Assembly (NCBI GenBank): GCA_965240325.2
Contig: OZ251235.1
Location: 1,302,001-1,366,000 of the forward strand
Direction: 5' to 3'
Origin: Rebecca billardiae RCC1528
Taxonomy: Eukaryota; Haptophyta
Length of the DNA stretch: 64,000 nt
The position numbers and the translations under genes were made by a program. Below the pieces are notes generated by a model, which saw only the letters and a program-made list of their open reading frames with translations, was not told the DNA's origin and ran no database searches. This document shows positions 33,001 to 47,200 of the stretch, in pieces; position 1 is the first letter of the stretch; each line of letters starts with the position of its first letter.

Positions 33001-36000
33001 GCCGTGCGCCCGCGCGCGATGCGCTGCAGCGTGCGCGCGGCCGCGTCCTGCTGCCGGGCGACAAAGTCGTCGAGGTCGTCGAGCCTCGCCTCGAGCCGAT
33101 CGGCCAGGTCGGGCGGCGGGCTGCCGGGCGGCGGGCCGCCAGCCGACGCGGGGGGCGCACCCGACGCGGCGGCCGTGCCGCCGGGCGCGTCGAGGGGCGG
33201 CGCGGCCGGCTTGGCCGCGGCGCGCGCGCGCACGCCTAGGCTTGCTCGCTGCTGCGGCTGCTGCTGCTGCTGCTGCTGCTGCTTGCGCTGCTGCTCCTGC
33301 TCGGCCTCGCGCTGCGCGGCGCGCTCGAGCGCGCGCTGCGTCGAGCGCTCCGCCTCCTCCACGCGCGCCGCGGCCGAGGAGGGCCCCCGCCGAGCCTCGT
33401 GCCGCGCGCCGTGCGCCGAGGCCCTGCTTCCGAAGAGAGACACGAGAGAGCCCACGGAGAAGGCCGCTTCGAGCCGGCTGCGGCGCGCGTGGCTCGGCGG
33501 GCCGCTGTGCTCGCCCCCCGAGCTGCTCGAGCCGGCGGACGTGCGCGTCTCGCGCTGGCCCTTGCCGCTCCCCTCGCCGCCGCCCACGCCGAGCCGCGCG
33601 CTCAGCGCAGCCAGCCGCGCGCGCCGCCGCGCGGCGTCGCGCGCGTCGCGCGCGCCAAGCACGGCCACGCTGAGCGCACACGCCGCGCTCATGCCGAGAA
33701 CCAGCCCGTAGATGTACGGGTTCTGCTCGAGGTCGGGCGGCGCGGTGAGCGTGGCGCTCGCCTCCTCCGCGCTGAGCGTGTTCACGTTGAAGCTCTCCAC
33801 GTCCTCGCGCGCGCCGGCCGCGGACGTCGGCACGGACACGCCCGCAAAGTCGGTCAGGTGCGTGCACGCGCAGTAGCGCGCGGGCGAGCCGTCGTCCGCA
33901 CGCGCGACCACCGTCTCGCAGCCGTCGTCGAGCCACGCGCTCGACCCCTCGTCCCACCACACGCAGCCCCACTCGCCCGCGCCGCCCGCGCCGTCGAGCC
34001 CGGGCACCTCGACCAGCACGCGCCCCTCGTCCGGCAGGTCGGAGATGGTGAGCGCCAGCCCGGCCGACGCCGAGTAGAGCGTGACGGAGAAGACGGGCGT
34101 CACCAGCCCCGACGCGACGGCCGTGCCGTTCGCCTGCGTGGACGGGTCGCCGTGCACGTTGCGCGCGGAGGACCAGAGCACGACGTCGACGCCGCCCTCG
34201 AGCAGCTCGAGCGGCACGCCGCCGAACACGCTCGCCGGCACGCCCACCGAGCCCGCGCCGCCCGGCCCGGGCAGCGTGATGTTGCCGAGCGCGCCCGCGT
34301 CCGCGCGCGCCGCGCTCACGTTGATGGCCTTGCCCACGGCCTCGAAGGGCGCCTCGCCCGGCACGGCGCCGGCGAGCAGCGCGGTGGCGAGCGCGCCCAC
34401 CGCGCTCGTCGCCGCCGCGCCCACCGCCTTCGCCTCCGCCGCGCTCGGCGGCGCGTCGGCGTCGGCGTCGGCGGAGAGCGCCGCGTCCGCCGCGCGCAGC
34501 AGCGCGGCCGCGGTCGGTCCGTCGACGCCCGACGCGGCCGACTGCGACGCGAGGGCGGCGACCTGCTCGAGGCCCGCGGCCTGCGCGGAGGCGTCGAACG
34601 CGCCGGGCGGCGCGGCCTCGAGCACGGCGGCGAGCGCGGACGCACTCGCCGCGCGCGCCTCAGCCGTCGGCGCGGACGCCTCCGCCGCGCCCGCCGTGAG
34701 CTCGAGCAGCCGAGCGAGCGTGGCCGAGGCGACGGTGGCGTTGTCGCCGCCCGCGGGCGTGGCGTCGAGCGCGTCGGCGAGGGCGCTCACGAGCTGCGTG
34801 GCGGTCTCGGCCGCGCCCGTCGCCACCGCGGCGTACGCGCGCGTGAGCACCGAGTCGAGCAGCCCCGCGCCCTCGCCGGGCGGCGCGACGGCCACGGCCG
34901 CGTGCGCGAGCGCCGCGCCGCCGAGCGCGTCCGCCACCCTGACGGTGAGCGTGCGGTTGCCCGCGGGGAGAGTCGCGGTCGCCGAGGCGGCGGCGGAGGC
35001 GGCGCCGAGCGCGGCGGCGTCGGCGGCCACGGCGCCGAGCGGCGCGTGCGAGAACGCGTAGCTCAGCGGCAGGTCCTCCTCGTCGTCCTCCGCCCACCCC
35101 GCCGCGCTCAGCGCAAAGCTCGTCTGCAGCGCCACGCCCGACGCCGGCGCGACCGCGAGCCCTCCGCCGTACGGCGGCCGATTGATCGTGACGCGCACCT
35201 CCGTGTACGCGGGCTGCGCGCCGCCGAGCACGGCGAGGCGGAACGCGTACGTCGCGCCGGGCGCGAGCGCGCCGCTGCGGATCGCGACCGTGCGCAGCGC
35301 CGCGCCCGTCGTGGTCACCCGCTCGCTGTCCGCGAGGTCGAGACCGGCGGGCTCGAGCGCGCCGGCCGCGCCCACGCGCCGCGCGCTCCACTCGTAGCTG
35401 AAGCGCGCCTGCCCCGCCGCCTCGAGCGCGCGCGAGGCGGCGTCGAGGCGCGCGTTGATCGTCAGCCGCTCGGGGTTCCGCTCGAACACCGCCGGCCACT
35501 TGCGCCGCCCGAGCGGCTCGAAGCCGAGCGTGGGCACCGTGCCCGGCACCGCCTCGAGCGCCACCGACGCGGCCGCGGGCGCGCGGCCGGGCGCGGACAC
35601 GCGCACGGTGAGCGCATACACGCCCGGCGGTAGCGTGCCGGGCGCGAGCTCGAAGAGCGCGCCGCTCGTGTTCGCAACGGACGGCTCGAGAGCCACCGGC
35701 TCGAGCGAGCTCGCGTTCGCCACGCTCCACGCGAACGACAGCGGCGGCGTGCCGCCGTCGGCGCCGTCGGCCGTCGGCGCATCGGGGTCGAATGACGCGG
35801 AGGCGTCGACGGCGAGGCGCAGCGAGCTCGGCACGCGGCGGTCGCCGCCGGCGATCACCGCGCGCAGCGGCTGCGGCGCGACGAGCACGCGCACGCGCGC
35901 CGCCGCCGCCTGCGCGGGCGCCGCCGCCATGCTCGCCGTGAGCGCCAGGTCGTACGCCCAGCCGGCGGCCAGCGAGTGCGGCGGCAGCTGCAGCACCGCG

Positions 36001-38184
36001 GTGCGCGCGGACGCGAGGCGCGCGAGCAGCACGTCCGTCGCGGCGGCGAGCTCGCCGGCGGAGGCGCTGCTCGCGTTCGCGCCGCCGCCCACCTGCGCCG
36101 CGCCCTCGAGCGCCCAGCTGAACACCATCGCCGGCTCGAAGCTCGGCGGCCAGCACGGCGCGAGCTGCGCGCGCCCGCTCAGCAGCGTGGGCTCGGAGGC
36201 GCGCGCGCGCAGCTCGGGCGCGCCGTCGATGGCGAGGATCGGGCTGGCGCCGCCGCCGCGCGACACGGGCCACTCGGCGGGCGCGGAGCGCACGCCGAGG
36301 AAGGACGTGACGCGCAGCACGAACACGAACGAGCCGCTCACGCCGAGCTCAGTCGGCGACGCCGCACCGGGCCCGCCGAGCGAGAGCTGAGGCGTGCGCG
36401 CCGGCAGCGCGCTCAGCCGCGCGTTGAGCGACGCCGCGCGCGCCGAGCGGCTCGGGTCGACGCGCCACTCAAAGGTGGCGGGCCCGATGCCGCCGCGCGA
36501 CGAGGCGGAGGCGTCGAGCGCGAGCGACGCGCCCGGGCAAGCCGAGAGCACCGCCGGGCCCGCCACGGCCGCGACGGGCGTCGGGCACGGCACGCCCTCG
36601 CCGCACGGCGCGTCCGCGTCGATGGCGGCGCGCGCGGCGGCGGAGGCGAGGGCGGCGGCGCACGGCGTGCCGCACTGCTCGGGGCGCAGCGCGCCCGCGC
36701 GCACGCCCACCTCCGAGCCGGCGCGCACGAGCGTCGCCGAGCTCAGCCGCGCGACGAGCGTCGAGTCGTCCGTCCAGTAGCACTGCGGCGGCGCGGCCGC
36801 GGCCGCGGCCGCGCCGCCGCCGACCAGCGCGACGGTGTCGTCGTCGAGGACGCGCGAGCACTCGCCCACGCCGCTGCCCATGCCCGCGCGGTCGGTCGGC
36901 TGCGCGTCGAAGCGCAGCACCATCAGCGTCGCCGCGCCGTTGAACGCCGCTCCCTCGAGCACGGGCGCGTGCAGACCGACGAACGTGAACGCGAGCGCGC
37001 CCGCGGGCGGCGGCGTCGCGGCGGCCGCGGGCGTGAACTGCTGGCCGTTGAGCGAGACGCGGAGCTGCGCGCGGCCCGCGGCGCCGTACCGCGTGGAGAC
37101 GACAACCTCGCCCGCCGTGACGCGCGCCGGCGGCTGTGTGGGCGCGTCGCCGAAGCGCACGGCCAGCAGCGCGCCGCCGGCCAGCGCGTCGAAGCCCGCG
37201 CCCACGATCGTCACCTCCGTGCCGCCGTTCGCGTCGCCGCTCGCCGGGCTGACGGAGCCGAGGGTGGGCGGGTCGTACGCGAGGAAGGGCAGCGCCGAGG
37301 CGGTGGTCGAGTCGGCGCTGCCGCCGCCAAGCGAGAGCTCGAGCGCCACGCTGCCCGCCGCGCCGCCCAGCGGCGGCGGCAGCACGCAGCGCGCGCGGCT
37401 CAGGGTTGGCTCCGCCGCCGACGGCGGCAGCAGCGTCGCCGCCGCCGCGCAGCCGCCGCCGCCGCCGAGCACGCAGCACAGCTGGCCCTCGCCGTACTCG
37501 GCAAAGCCCGAGCCCACGAGCGTGACCGCCGTGCCGCCGCCCACCGGCCCGCCCGGCGGGCGCAGCTCGAGCACCGACACGGCCGCCATGTCGTACAGCT
37601 CGAACGAGACCGGGCCGAAGAGCCCGGAGACATCCACGTCCGCGGGCGCGCCCACGGCGCCGAGGGCGAGGCCGACGGTGTACGCGCCCGCGGCGGAGGG
37701 CGCGCCGGACGAGGCGGCGGCGGGCATGGCGCAGCGCAGCCGCGCGTCGCTCAGCACCGTCGCGCCCGAGAGCAGCGGGCCGCCACCGTCCCCACCGCCG
37801 TCGGCGCGCGTGAAAGCACACTGGACCTCGCCAAACTCGCCGCCGGCCAGGCTGTCAAAGCCCGCACCCTCGAGCTCGAGCGCCGCGTCGTCCGAGCCGA
37901 GCGGCGCGCCCTCGCGGCTGCCACTGAGCACGCTCACGCGGATCGCGGGCGGCGGCGGCGGGGGCGGGCTCGGCGGCGGCAGCGGCGGCGGAGAGCTCGG
38001 CGGCGGGTGCGGCGGCAGGCCCGGCGGCGGCGATGGCGGCGGCGACGGCGGTGGCGGCGGTGGCGAGCTGGGCGGTGGTGACGGAGGCGGGCTCGGCGGC
38101 GGGCTCGGCGGCGCCGGCGGCGGGAATGGCTGCGTGCGCGGCGGCGGTGGCGGTGTCGGCGGCACCGGCGGTGGGCGCGGCGGC

Positions 38185-38215
<31 letters not shown>

Positions 38216-41200
38216 TGGGCGGCGGCGTGGGCGGCGCGCTCGGCGGCGCGCTCGGCGGCAGCGATGGCGGCGGCACAGGCGGTGCGAGCGGCGGTGCGGC
38301 TGGCTGGGCAAAAAGTGGTGGCGGGCTCGGCGGCGGGCTCGGCGGCGGTGACGGCGGAGGCGCGGGCGGCGGGCTCGGTGGTGAGGTGGGAGGCGGGCTG
38401 GGCGGCGGCAGAGGCGGTGGTGGGCTCGGTGGCGGGCGCGGTGGTGGCTGGGGCGGCGGCGACGGTGGCAAGCTTGGAGGCGTCGACGGCGGTGGACTCG
38501 GGGGCGGCGATGGCGGTGGCGGGCTTGGTGGAGGGCTTGGCGGCGGCGTTGGTGGCGGAGCCGGCGGAGGTGACGGCGGTGGCTGTGGTGGCGGGGACGG
38601 CGGCGGGCTTGGTGGCGGGCTCGGAGGCGGCGGCGAGGGTGGTGGGCTCGGCGGTGGCGACGGCGGTGGGCTCGGAGGCGGCGATGGCGGTGGCGGGCTT
38701 GGTGGAGGGCTTGGCGGCGGCGTTGGTGGCGGAGCCGGCGGAGGTGACGGCGGTGGCTGTGGTGGCGGGGACGGCGGCGGGCTTGGTGGCGGGCTCGGAG
38801 GCGGCGGCGAGGGTGGTGGGCTCGGCGGTGGCGACGGCGGTGGGCTCGGAGGCGGCGATGGCGGTGGCGGGCTCGGCGGTGGGCTCGGTGGCGGGCTTGG
38901 CGGCGGCGATGGTGGCGGGCTCGGAGGCGGCGGCGCCGGCGGTGGGCTCGGCGGTGGCGACGGCGGTGGGCTCGGAGGCGGCGATGGCGGTGGCGGACTT
39001 GGCGGCGGGCTGGGAGGCGGGCTCGGCGGTGGCGACGGCGGTGGGCGCGGTGGCGGTGGGCTCGGCGGCGGGCTCGGCGGTGGGGTCGGCGGCGGGCTTG
39101 GCGGTGGGCTCGGCGGCGGCGGTGCGGGCGGCGGGCTCGGCGGCGGCGACGGCGGAGGGCTTGGCGGCGGCGACGGCGGTGGCGGACTTGGGGGCGGGCT
39201 CGGAGGCGGGCTCGGTGGTGGCGACGGCGGTGGGCTCGGAGGCGGTGGGCTCGGTGGCGGACTCGGCGGCGCGCTCGGCGGCGGGCTCGGAGGTGGGCTT
39301 GGCGGTGGCGGGCTCGGTGGCGGGCTGGGAGGCGGGCTCGGCGGTGGGCTCGGCGGTGGGCTCGGCGGCGGTGGGCTCGGCGGCGGGCTGGGAGGCGGGC
39401 TCGGCGGCGGGCTCGGCGGCGGGCTCGGCGGTGGCGGGCTCGGTGGCGGGCTCGGCGGCATGCTCGGAGGTGGGCTCGGCGGTGGCGATGGCGGTGGCGG
39501 GCTCGGAGGCGGGCTCGGTGGCGCGCTCGGCGGTGGGCTGGGCGGTGGCGACGGTGGCGGTGGGCTTGGGGGCGGGCTGGGGGGCGGGCTCGGCGGTGGC
39601 GACGGCGGTGGGCTCGGCGGCGGCGGGCTTGGCGGCGGGCTCGGAGGTGGGCTTGGCGGTGGCGATGGCGGTGGGCTCGGAGGCGGCGGGCTTGGGGGTG
39701 GGCTTGGTGGAGGCGACGGCGGCGGGCTCGGAGGCGGCGATGGCGGTGGTGGGCTCGGCGGCGGGCTCGGCGGCGGGCTTGGCGGAGGCGACGGTGGTGG
39801 GCTCGGTGGCGGCGGGCTTGGCGGTGGGCTTGGCGGTGGGCTTGGCGGCGGCGATGGTGGCGGGCTTGGTGGCGGCGGGCTAGGCGGCGGGCTGGGTGGC
39901 GAGCTCGGAGGCGGGCTGGGCGGTGGCGACGGCGGCGGGGGGCTGGGCGGCGGGCTGGGCGGCGGCAAAGGCGGTGGGCTCGGAGGCGGCGATGGTGGCG
40001 GCGGGCTTGGCGGTGGGCTCGGCGGCGGGCTCGGTGGCGGCGACGGTGGCGGTGATGGAGGCGGCGGGCTTGGCGGTGGGCTGGGTGGCGGCGGGCTCGG
40101 TGGCGGGCTTGGCGGTGGTGATGGCGGCGGACTTGGCGGCGGCGATGGCGGTGGCGGGCTCGGCGGAGGGCTGGGCGGTGGCGACGGTGGCGGCGACGGT
40201 GGCGGCGATGGTGGCGGCGGACTCGGCGGTGGGCTTGGCGGCGGTGAAGGTGGCGGGCTCGGTGGCGGGCTCGGAGGCGGCGGGCTCGGCGGCGGGCTCG
40301 GTGGCGGTGATGGCGGTGGGCTCGGCGGCGGGCTCGGCGGCGGCGGGCTGGGAGGCGGGCTCGGCGGCGGCGAAGGCGGTGGCCTCGGCGGAGGGGACGG
40401 TGGCGGTGGGCTGGGCGGCGGGCTCGGCGGCGGGCTCGGCGGTGGCGATGGCGGCGGGCTCGGCGGTGGCGGGCTCGGAGGCGGGCTCGGTGGTGGCGAG
40501 GGCGGCGGGGAGGGCGGTGGGCTCGGCGGTGGTGGGCTTGGCGGCGGGCTCGGTGGCGGCGACGGTGGTGGACTCGGTGGCGGCGACGGCGGCGGCGGGC
40601 TTGGCGGCGGGCTCGGCGGCGGGCTCGGCGGTGGCGATGGCGGCGGGCTCGGCGGTGGCGGGCTGGGCGGCGGGCGGGGTGGCGGCGACGGCGGCGGGCT
40701 GGGGGGCGGCGACGGCGGCGGCGGGCTTGGCGGCGGTGATGGTGGCGGCGAGGGCGGCGGGCTGGGTGGCGGCGAGGGCGGCGGGCTGGGTGGCGGCGAG
40801 GGCGGCGGGCTGGGTGGCGGCGAGGGCGGCGGGCTGGGTGGTGGCGAGGGCGGTGGGCTCGGCGGCGGCGACGGCGGCGGTGGGCTCGGCGGCGGGCTTG
40901 GCGGCGGGCTGGGCGGCGGCGACGGCGGCGGGCTCGGAGGTGGCGGGCTCGGCGGTGGGCTCGGCGGTGGCGATGGTGGTGGACTGGGTGGCGGGCTAGG
41001 AGGCGGCGGGCTCGGCGGCGGGCTGGGTGGCGGCGATGGCGGCGGGCTGGGCGGCGGCGACGGCGGCGGCGGGCTTGGCGGCGGTGCTGGTGGCGGCGAG
41101 GGCGGCGGGCTGGGTGGCGGCGACGGCGGCGGGCTGGGTGGCGGCGAGGGCGGCGGGCTGGGTGGTGGCGAGGGCGGCGGGCTGGGCGGGGGCGAGGGCG

Positions 41201-44200
41201 GTGGGCTCGGCGGCGGCGACGGCGGCGGTGGGCTCGGCGGCGGACTGGGCGGCGGGCTGGGCGGCGGCGACGGCGGCGGGCTCGGAGGCGGCGGGCTCGG
41301 CGGCGGGCTCGGCGGCAGCGACGGCGGCGGGCTCGGCGGCGGTGACGGCGGCGGCGGGCTCGGCGGTGGGCTTGGCGGTGGCGATGGTGGTGGACTGGGT
41401 GGCGGGCTGGGAGGCGGCGGGCTGGGCGGCGGGCTGGGAGGCGGTGACGGCGGCGGGCTGGGGGGCGGCGACGGCGGCGGCGGGCTTGGCGGCGGTGATG
41501 GGGGCGGCGAGGGCGGCGGGCTGGGTGGCGGCGACGGCGGCGGGCTGGGTGGCGGCGAGGGCGGCGGGCTGGGTGGTTGCGAGGGCGGCGGGCTGGGCGG
41601 GGGCGAGGGCGGTGGGCTCGGCGGCGGCGACGGCGGCGGCGGGCTCGGCGGCGGACTGGGCGGCGGGCTGGGCGGCGGCGACGGCGGCGGGCTCGGAGGT
41701 GGCGGGCTCGGCGGCGGGCTCGGCGGCGGCGACGGCGGCGGGCTCGGCGGCGGTGACGGCGGCGGCGGGCTCGGCGGTGGGCTTGGCGGTGGCGATGGTG
41801 GTGGACTGGGTGGCGGGCTGGGAGGCGGCGGGCTCGGCGGCGGGCTGGGTGGCGGCGACGGCGGCGGGCTGGGGGGCGGCGACGGCGGCGGCGGGCTTGG
41901 CGGCGGTGATGGTGGCGGCGAGGGCGGCGGGCTGGGTGGCGGCGAGGGCGGCGGGCTGGGTGGCGGCGAGGGCGGCGGGCTGGGTGGTGGCGAGGGCGGC
42001 GGGCTGGGTGGTGGCGAGGGCGGTGGGCTCGGCGGCGGCGACGGCGGCGGCGGGCTCGGCGGCGGGCTGGGAGGCGGGCTGGGCGGCGGCGACGGCGGCG
42101 GGCTCGGAGGCGGCGGGCTCGGCGGCGGGCTCGGAGGCGGCGACGGTGGCGGGCTCGGCGGTGGTGACGGAGGCGGCGGGCTCGGCGGTGGCGATGGCGG
42201 CGGGCTGGGGGGTGGTGACGGCGGCGGGCTCGGTGGCGGCGGGCTCGGCGGCGGGCTCGGCGGCGGCGACGGCGGCGGGCTCGGCGGCGGCGACGGTGGT
42301 GGCGGGCTCGGCGGCGGCGACGGCGGCGGTGCTGGCGGCGGGCTGGGCGGCGGTGATGGCGGCGGGCTGGGCGGCGGCGACGGCGGCGGGCTCGGCGGTG
42401 GCGAAGGCGGCGGCGGGCTGGGCGGTGGCGATGGCGGCGGGCTGGGCGGTGGCGATGGTGGTGGCGATGGCGGCGGTGGGCTAGGTGGCGGGCTCGGTGG
42501 CGGGCTCGGTGGCGGGCTCGGTGGTGGGCTCGGCGGGGGCGGGCTCGGCGGCGGGCTTGGCGGCGGGCTCGGCGGCGGCGAGGGCGGCGGGCTCGGTGGC
42601 GGCGAGGGTGGTGGGCTCGGCGGAGGCGAGGGCGGCGGGCTCGGCGGCGGGCGTGGCGGCGGGCTGGGCGGAGGCGAGGGTGGGGGGCTCGGGGGCGGCG
42701 GGCTCGGCGGTGGGCTCGGCGGCGGACTCGGTGGCGGGCTCGGCGGCGGGCTCGGCGGCGGCGGGCTCGGCGGCGGGCTCGGCGGTGGGCTTGGCGGCGG
42801 GCTCGGCGGCGGCGATGGAGGCGGGCTCGGCGGCGGGCTCGGCGGCGGGCTCGGCGGCGGGCTGGGTGGAGGCGAGGGCGGCGGGCTCGGCGGTGGCGAT
42901 GGTGGCGGGCTCGGCGGCGGCGGGCTCGGCGGCGGGCTCGGCGGCGGCGCGGGTGGCGGGCTGGGCGGAGGGCTCGGCGGCGGCGGGCTGGGCGGTGGGC
43001 TCGGCGGTGGCGATGGAGGCGGGGCAGGCGGCGGCGCGGGCGGCGGGCTCGGCGGCGGGCTCGGCGGCGACGCTGGCGGCGGCGAGGGTGGCGGCAAGGG
43101 GGGCGGTGGACTTGGCGGCGGCGCGGGAGGTGGGCTGGGCGGCGGGCTCGGCGGCGGGCCCGGCGGCGGCGATGGCGGCGGGCTCGGCGGCGGCGATGGC
43201 GGCGGGCTCGGCGGCGGCGAGGGTGGCGGGCTCGGCGGCGGCGATGGCGGCGGGCTCGGCGGCGGCGAGGGTGGCGGGCTTGGCGGCGGCGACGGCGGTG
43301 GGCTCGGCGGCGGCGGGCTCGGTGGGGGGCTCGGCGGCGGGGCCGGCGGCGGCGATGGCGGCGGGCTTGGTGGCGGGCCGGGCGGCGGGCTCGGCGGCGG
43401 CGATGGCGGCGGCGACGGTGGCGGGCTGGGCGGAGGTGGGCTCGGCGGCGGGCTCGGCGGCGGGCTCGGCGGCTGCGCGGGCGGCGGGCTGGGTGGCGGC
43501 GCCGGCGGCGGCGGGCTCGGCGGCGGCGTCGGCGGTGGCGCCGGCGGCGGGCTCGGCGGTGGGCTCGGCGGTGGGCTGGGCGGTGGGACTGGCGGCGGCG
43601 GGCTTGGCGGCGGGAGCGGCGGCGGTGGGCTCGGCGGCGGCGCTGGCGGGGAGGGCGGGCTCGACGGCGGCGAGGGCGGGTACGGCGGCGGCGAGTTGCA
43701 CGTCGGCAGCTGCTCGGGTGCAGGCACCAGCACCTCGTCCGGGACCACCGCCGCGCCGCAGATCGCGGTGCCCGTCCAGTCGAACTCGGCGAGCTGGGCG
43801 AGGCCTGCGAGCGAGGCGGGAATTGTACCGACCACGCCGGAGTTGTACTCGAGGCTGATGAGCGTGACCGCGCTCAGGGCGCCGAGCTCCGAGGGGAGGT
43901 AGCCGCTGAGCGAGTTGGACGCCACGTCGAGCTCGGTGAGCAGCGTGAGCGCGCCCAGCTCGGACGGCAGCGTGCCCGCCAGCGAGGTGCCCTCGAGATC
44001 GAGCACCGCCAGAGAGGCGCTCAGGTTGAGCAGCAGAGCACCGGGCAGCGCGCCGGTGAACGAGTTGTGCCGCAGGTCCAGCTTGGTGAGCAGCGGCCAG
44101 TGGCCGATCGCCTCGGGCAGCGTGCCGCTGAAGGACTGGAAGGGCACCTCGAACAGCGTCAGTGCCGTGAGCGCCTCGAGGATCGCACCGGGCAGCGTGC

Positions 44201-47200
44201 CGTTGAAGCCTTCCCCGCCGCCGAGCCCAAACGTCTCGAGCTTGGTCTTCCCGTTGATCAGCTCGGCCGGCAGCGGCCCGACGAGCGAGTTCCACGACAT
44301 GTCCAGCTCGAGCAGGTCGGGGCTGAAGCCGCCGAGCTCCGTCGGCAGCGTGCCGTTGAACGAGTTGCTGCGGATCTTGAACCGCTCCAGCGCGGAGAGG
44401 AGGCCGAGCTCGGTGGGCAAAGTGCCGGTGAAGGAGTTCTCGTCGATTCCCAGCTTGGAGAGCTGACCCCAGGCCACGCCCAGCTCGGTCGGCACCGTGC
44501 CCGCCAGCCAGTTGTCGCGCAGGCTGAAGTCGGTGAGCGCGGTGAGGAGCGTGAGCGACGCGCTCGCCTGCAGCCGGTTCTCGTACAAGGTCAGCGTCGT
44601 CAGGTTGCCCAGCTGGAACCAGCCGTACTCGGTCGGGACCGTGCCGGTGAGCGTGTTGGTGCGGACGTTCAGCTCCGTCAGGCCGCCAATCTGGCCGAGC
44701 TCGGTGGGCAGGCTGCCGGTGAGCGAGTTGCGATTCAGGACGAGCTTGGTGAGCGCGCTGAGCAGGCCGAGCGCGGTCGGCACCGTGCCCGTGAAGCTGT
44801 TCTGCTGCATCTGCAGGCTCAGGAGCGAGGTGAGGTTGGCAGCCCAGGGCGCAGCCGCGGCATCGAGCGAGCCCGTCAGCGCGTTGTTCTGCAGGCGCAG
44901 CTCGGTGAGGGCGCCGAGCGCGGCCAGCTCGGTGGGCACCGGGCCCGTGAGCGAGTTGGCGTGGGCCTGCAGCCTCGTCACCGCGCTACACAGCCCCAGC
45001 TCCGTGGGCAGCGTGCCCACGAGGCTGTTCTTCCACCAGTTGATGCTGGTCAGCGCAGTGAGCGTGCCCACCTCCGTGGGGATCGTGCCCGTCAGGCCGG
45101 CAGCGGAGAAGTGCGCCGTAGTGCAGCTCGGCGGGTCCGCCAGGCAGGCCTCCAGAGCCGCGCGCAGAGTGGGCGCGGGCGGCGGCGATGGTGGCGGGTT
45201 GGGCGGCGGGCTGGGAGGCGGCGCGGGTGGCGGTGGGCCCGGCGGCGGGCTCGGCGGCGGCGCCGGCGGTGGTGGGCTGGGCGGCGGGAGTGGTGGCGCC
45301 GAGGGTGGCGGTGGAGACGGCGGTGGGCTCGGCGGCGGCGGCGACGGCGGCGGGCTAGGTGGCGGGCTGGGTGGTGGCAGGGGCGGCGGAGGGCTCGGCG
45401 GAGGGCTCGGCGGCGGGCTCGGCGGCGGGCTCGGCGGCGGGCTTGGCGGCGGGCTCGGCGGCGAGCTCGGCGGTGGTGGGCTCGGCGGCGGGCTCGGCGG
45501 CGGGCTCGGCGGCGGGCTCGGCGGCGGGCTCGGTGGCGGGCTCGGCGGCGGGCTCGGCGGCGGACTCGGCGGCCGGCTCGGTGGCGGGCTCGGCGGCGGG
45601 CTTGGCGGTGGGCTCGGCGGCGGGCTCGGCGGTGGTGGGCTCGGCGGCGGGCTTGGCGGCGGGCTCGGCGGCGGGCTCGGCGGCGGGCTCGGCGGCGGGC
45701 TCGGCGGCGGGTTCGGCGGCGGGCTCGGCGGCGGGCTCGGCGGCGGGCTTGGCGGCGGGCTCGGCGGTGGGATCGGCGGCGGGCTCGGCGGCGGGCTCGG
45801 CGGCGGGCTCGGCGGCGGGCTCGGCGGCGGTGCTGGTGGCGGGCTCGGCGGCGGGCTCGGCGGTGGCGGGCTCGGAGGCGGGCTCGGCGGCGGGCTCGGC
45901 GGCGGGCTCGGCGGCAGGTTCGGCGGCGGGCTCGGCGGCGGGCTCGGCGGCGGGCTCGGCGGCGGGCTCGGCGGCGGTCTTGGCGGCGGGCTCGGCGGCG
46001 GGCTCGGCGGCGGGCTTGGCGGCGGGCTTGGCGGCGGGCTCGGCGGGGGTGGGCTCGGCGGCGGGCTCGGCGGCGGGCTCGGCGGCGGGCTCGGCGGCGG
46101 GCTCGGCGGCGGGCTCGGCGGCGGGCTCGGCGGCGGGCTCGGCGGCGGCGGGCTCGGCGGCGGGCTCGGCGGCGGGCTCGGCGGCGGGCTCGGCGGCGGG
46201 CTCGGCGGCGGGCTCGGCGGCGGGCTCGGCGGCGGGCTCGGCGGAGGCGACGGCGGAGGGCTCGGTGGCGGGCTCGGCGGCGGGCTCGGCGGCGGGCCCG
46301 GCGGTGGTGGGCTCGGCGGCGGGCTCGGCGGGTTTGGGCAGGACGGGAACGAGTTTGGCTGCACCGCTGCCACGACCTCGTCGCCGCACACGGAAGTCCC
46401 GCTCACGTCAAAATCGGTGAGGGCAGCCATCAGCGACAGCTCCGTCGGGATCGTCCCCGCAATGGCCGAGTTGTTCGCCAGCTGGACGTACTTCAAAGCC
46501 GTGAGCCGTGAGAGCTCGGTCGGCAGCGGGCCTGTGAGCAGGTTCTGCTCCGCCCGGAAGAAGTTGACGAGGCGCGTGAGGTGCCCGATCTCGGTGGGCA
46601 GGGTGCCCGTCAGCGAGTTGGTGTCGATGCGCACCTTCACCAGCAGCGGGAAGCTGGTGGCCAGCTCGGTCGGGAGGGGGCCGGTGAGACTGTTGCCGTG
46701 CAGCCGCAGCAACGTCGTGCTGTCGAGCACCGACCAGCCCGTGTCATTGAGCCGGCCCTTGAACTTGTTGAACTGCACCTCTAGGTGGTTGAGGTCGCTC
46801 ATCGTCTGCAGCGGGCCTGGCAGTGTGCCCGTCAGGTCGTTGGAAAAGAGGCTGAGCTCCGTGAGGGCGGTGAGCTCAGCCATCTCGGTTGGCACGCCTC
46901 CGGTAAGGTCGCACTTGCTCAGGTCGAGCCGCGTGAGCGCCGTCAGCAGGCCCAACTCGGTCGGCAAGTTCCCATTGAGCAGCGGGTGGTTGGGCAGCCT
47001 GAGAAAGGTCAGCGCAGTCAGCGTGCCAATCGACGTGGGGATCGTGCTCGACAGGCTCCCGTCCGTTATCACCAGCGAGAGGCACGCAAGTGGGGCTGCG
47101 ATGCACGTGGTGTACGCGGTGCTGTCGGCGAGCGCAACATAGGCCGCGTCCGCCCCGTCGGGCCTTGCCAACAGGAGCAACGCCCAAGCTGTGATGCGAC

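Noticed and set aside
36835-43902. 2,355-aa plus-strand frame rich in GGGLGGG
   Set aside because: It is the antisense reading of the (SPPP)n rod; the minus frame has signal peptide, domains and stop, whereas the plus frame is pure repeat without domains.
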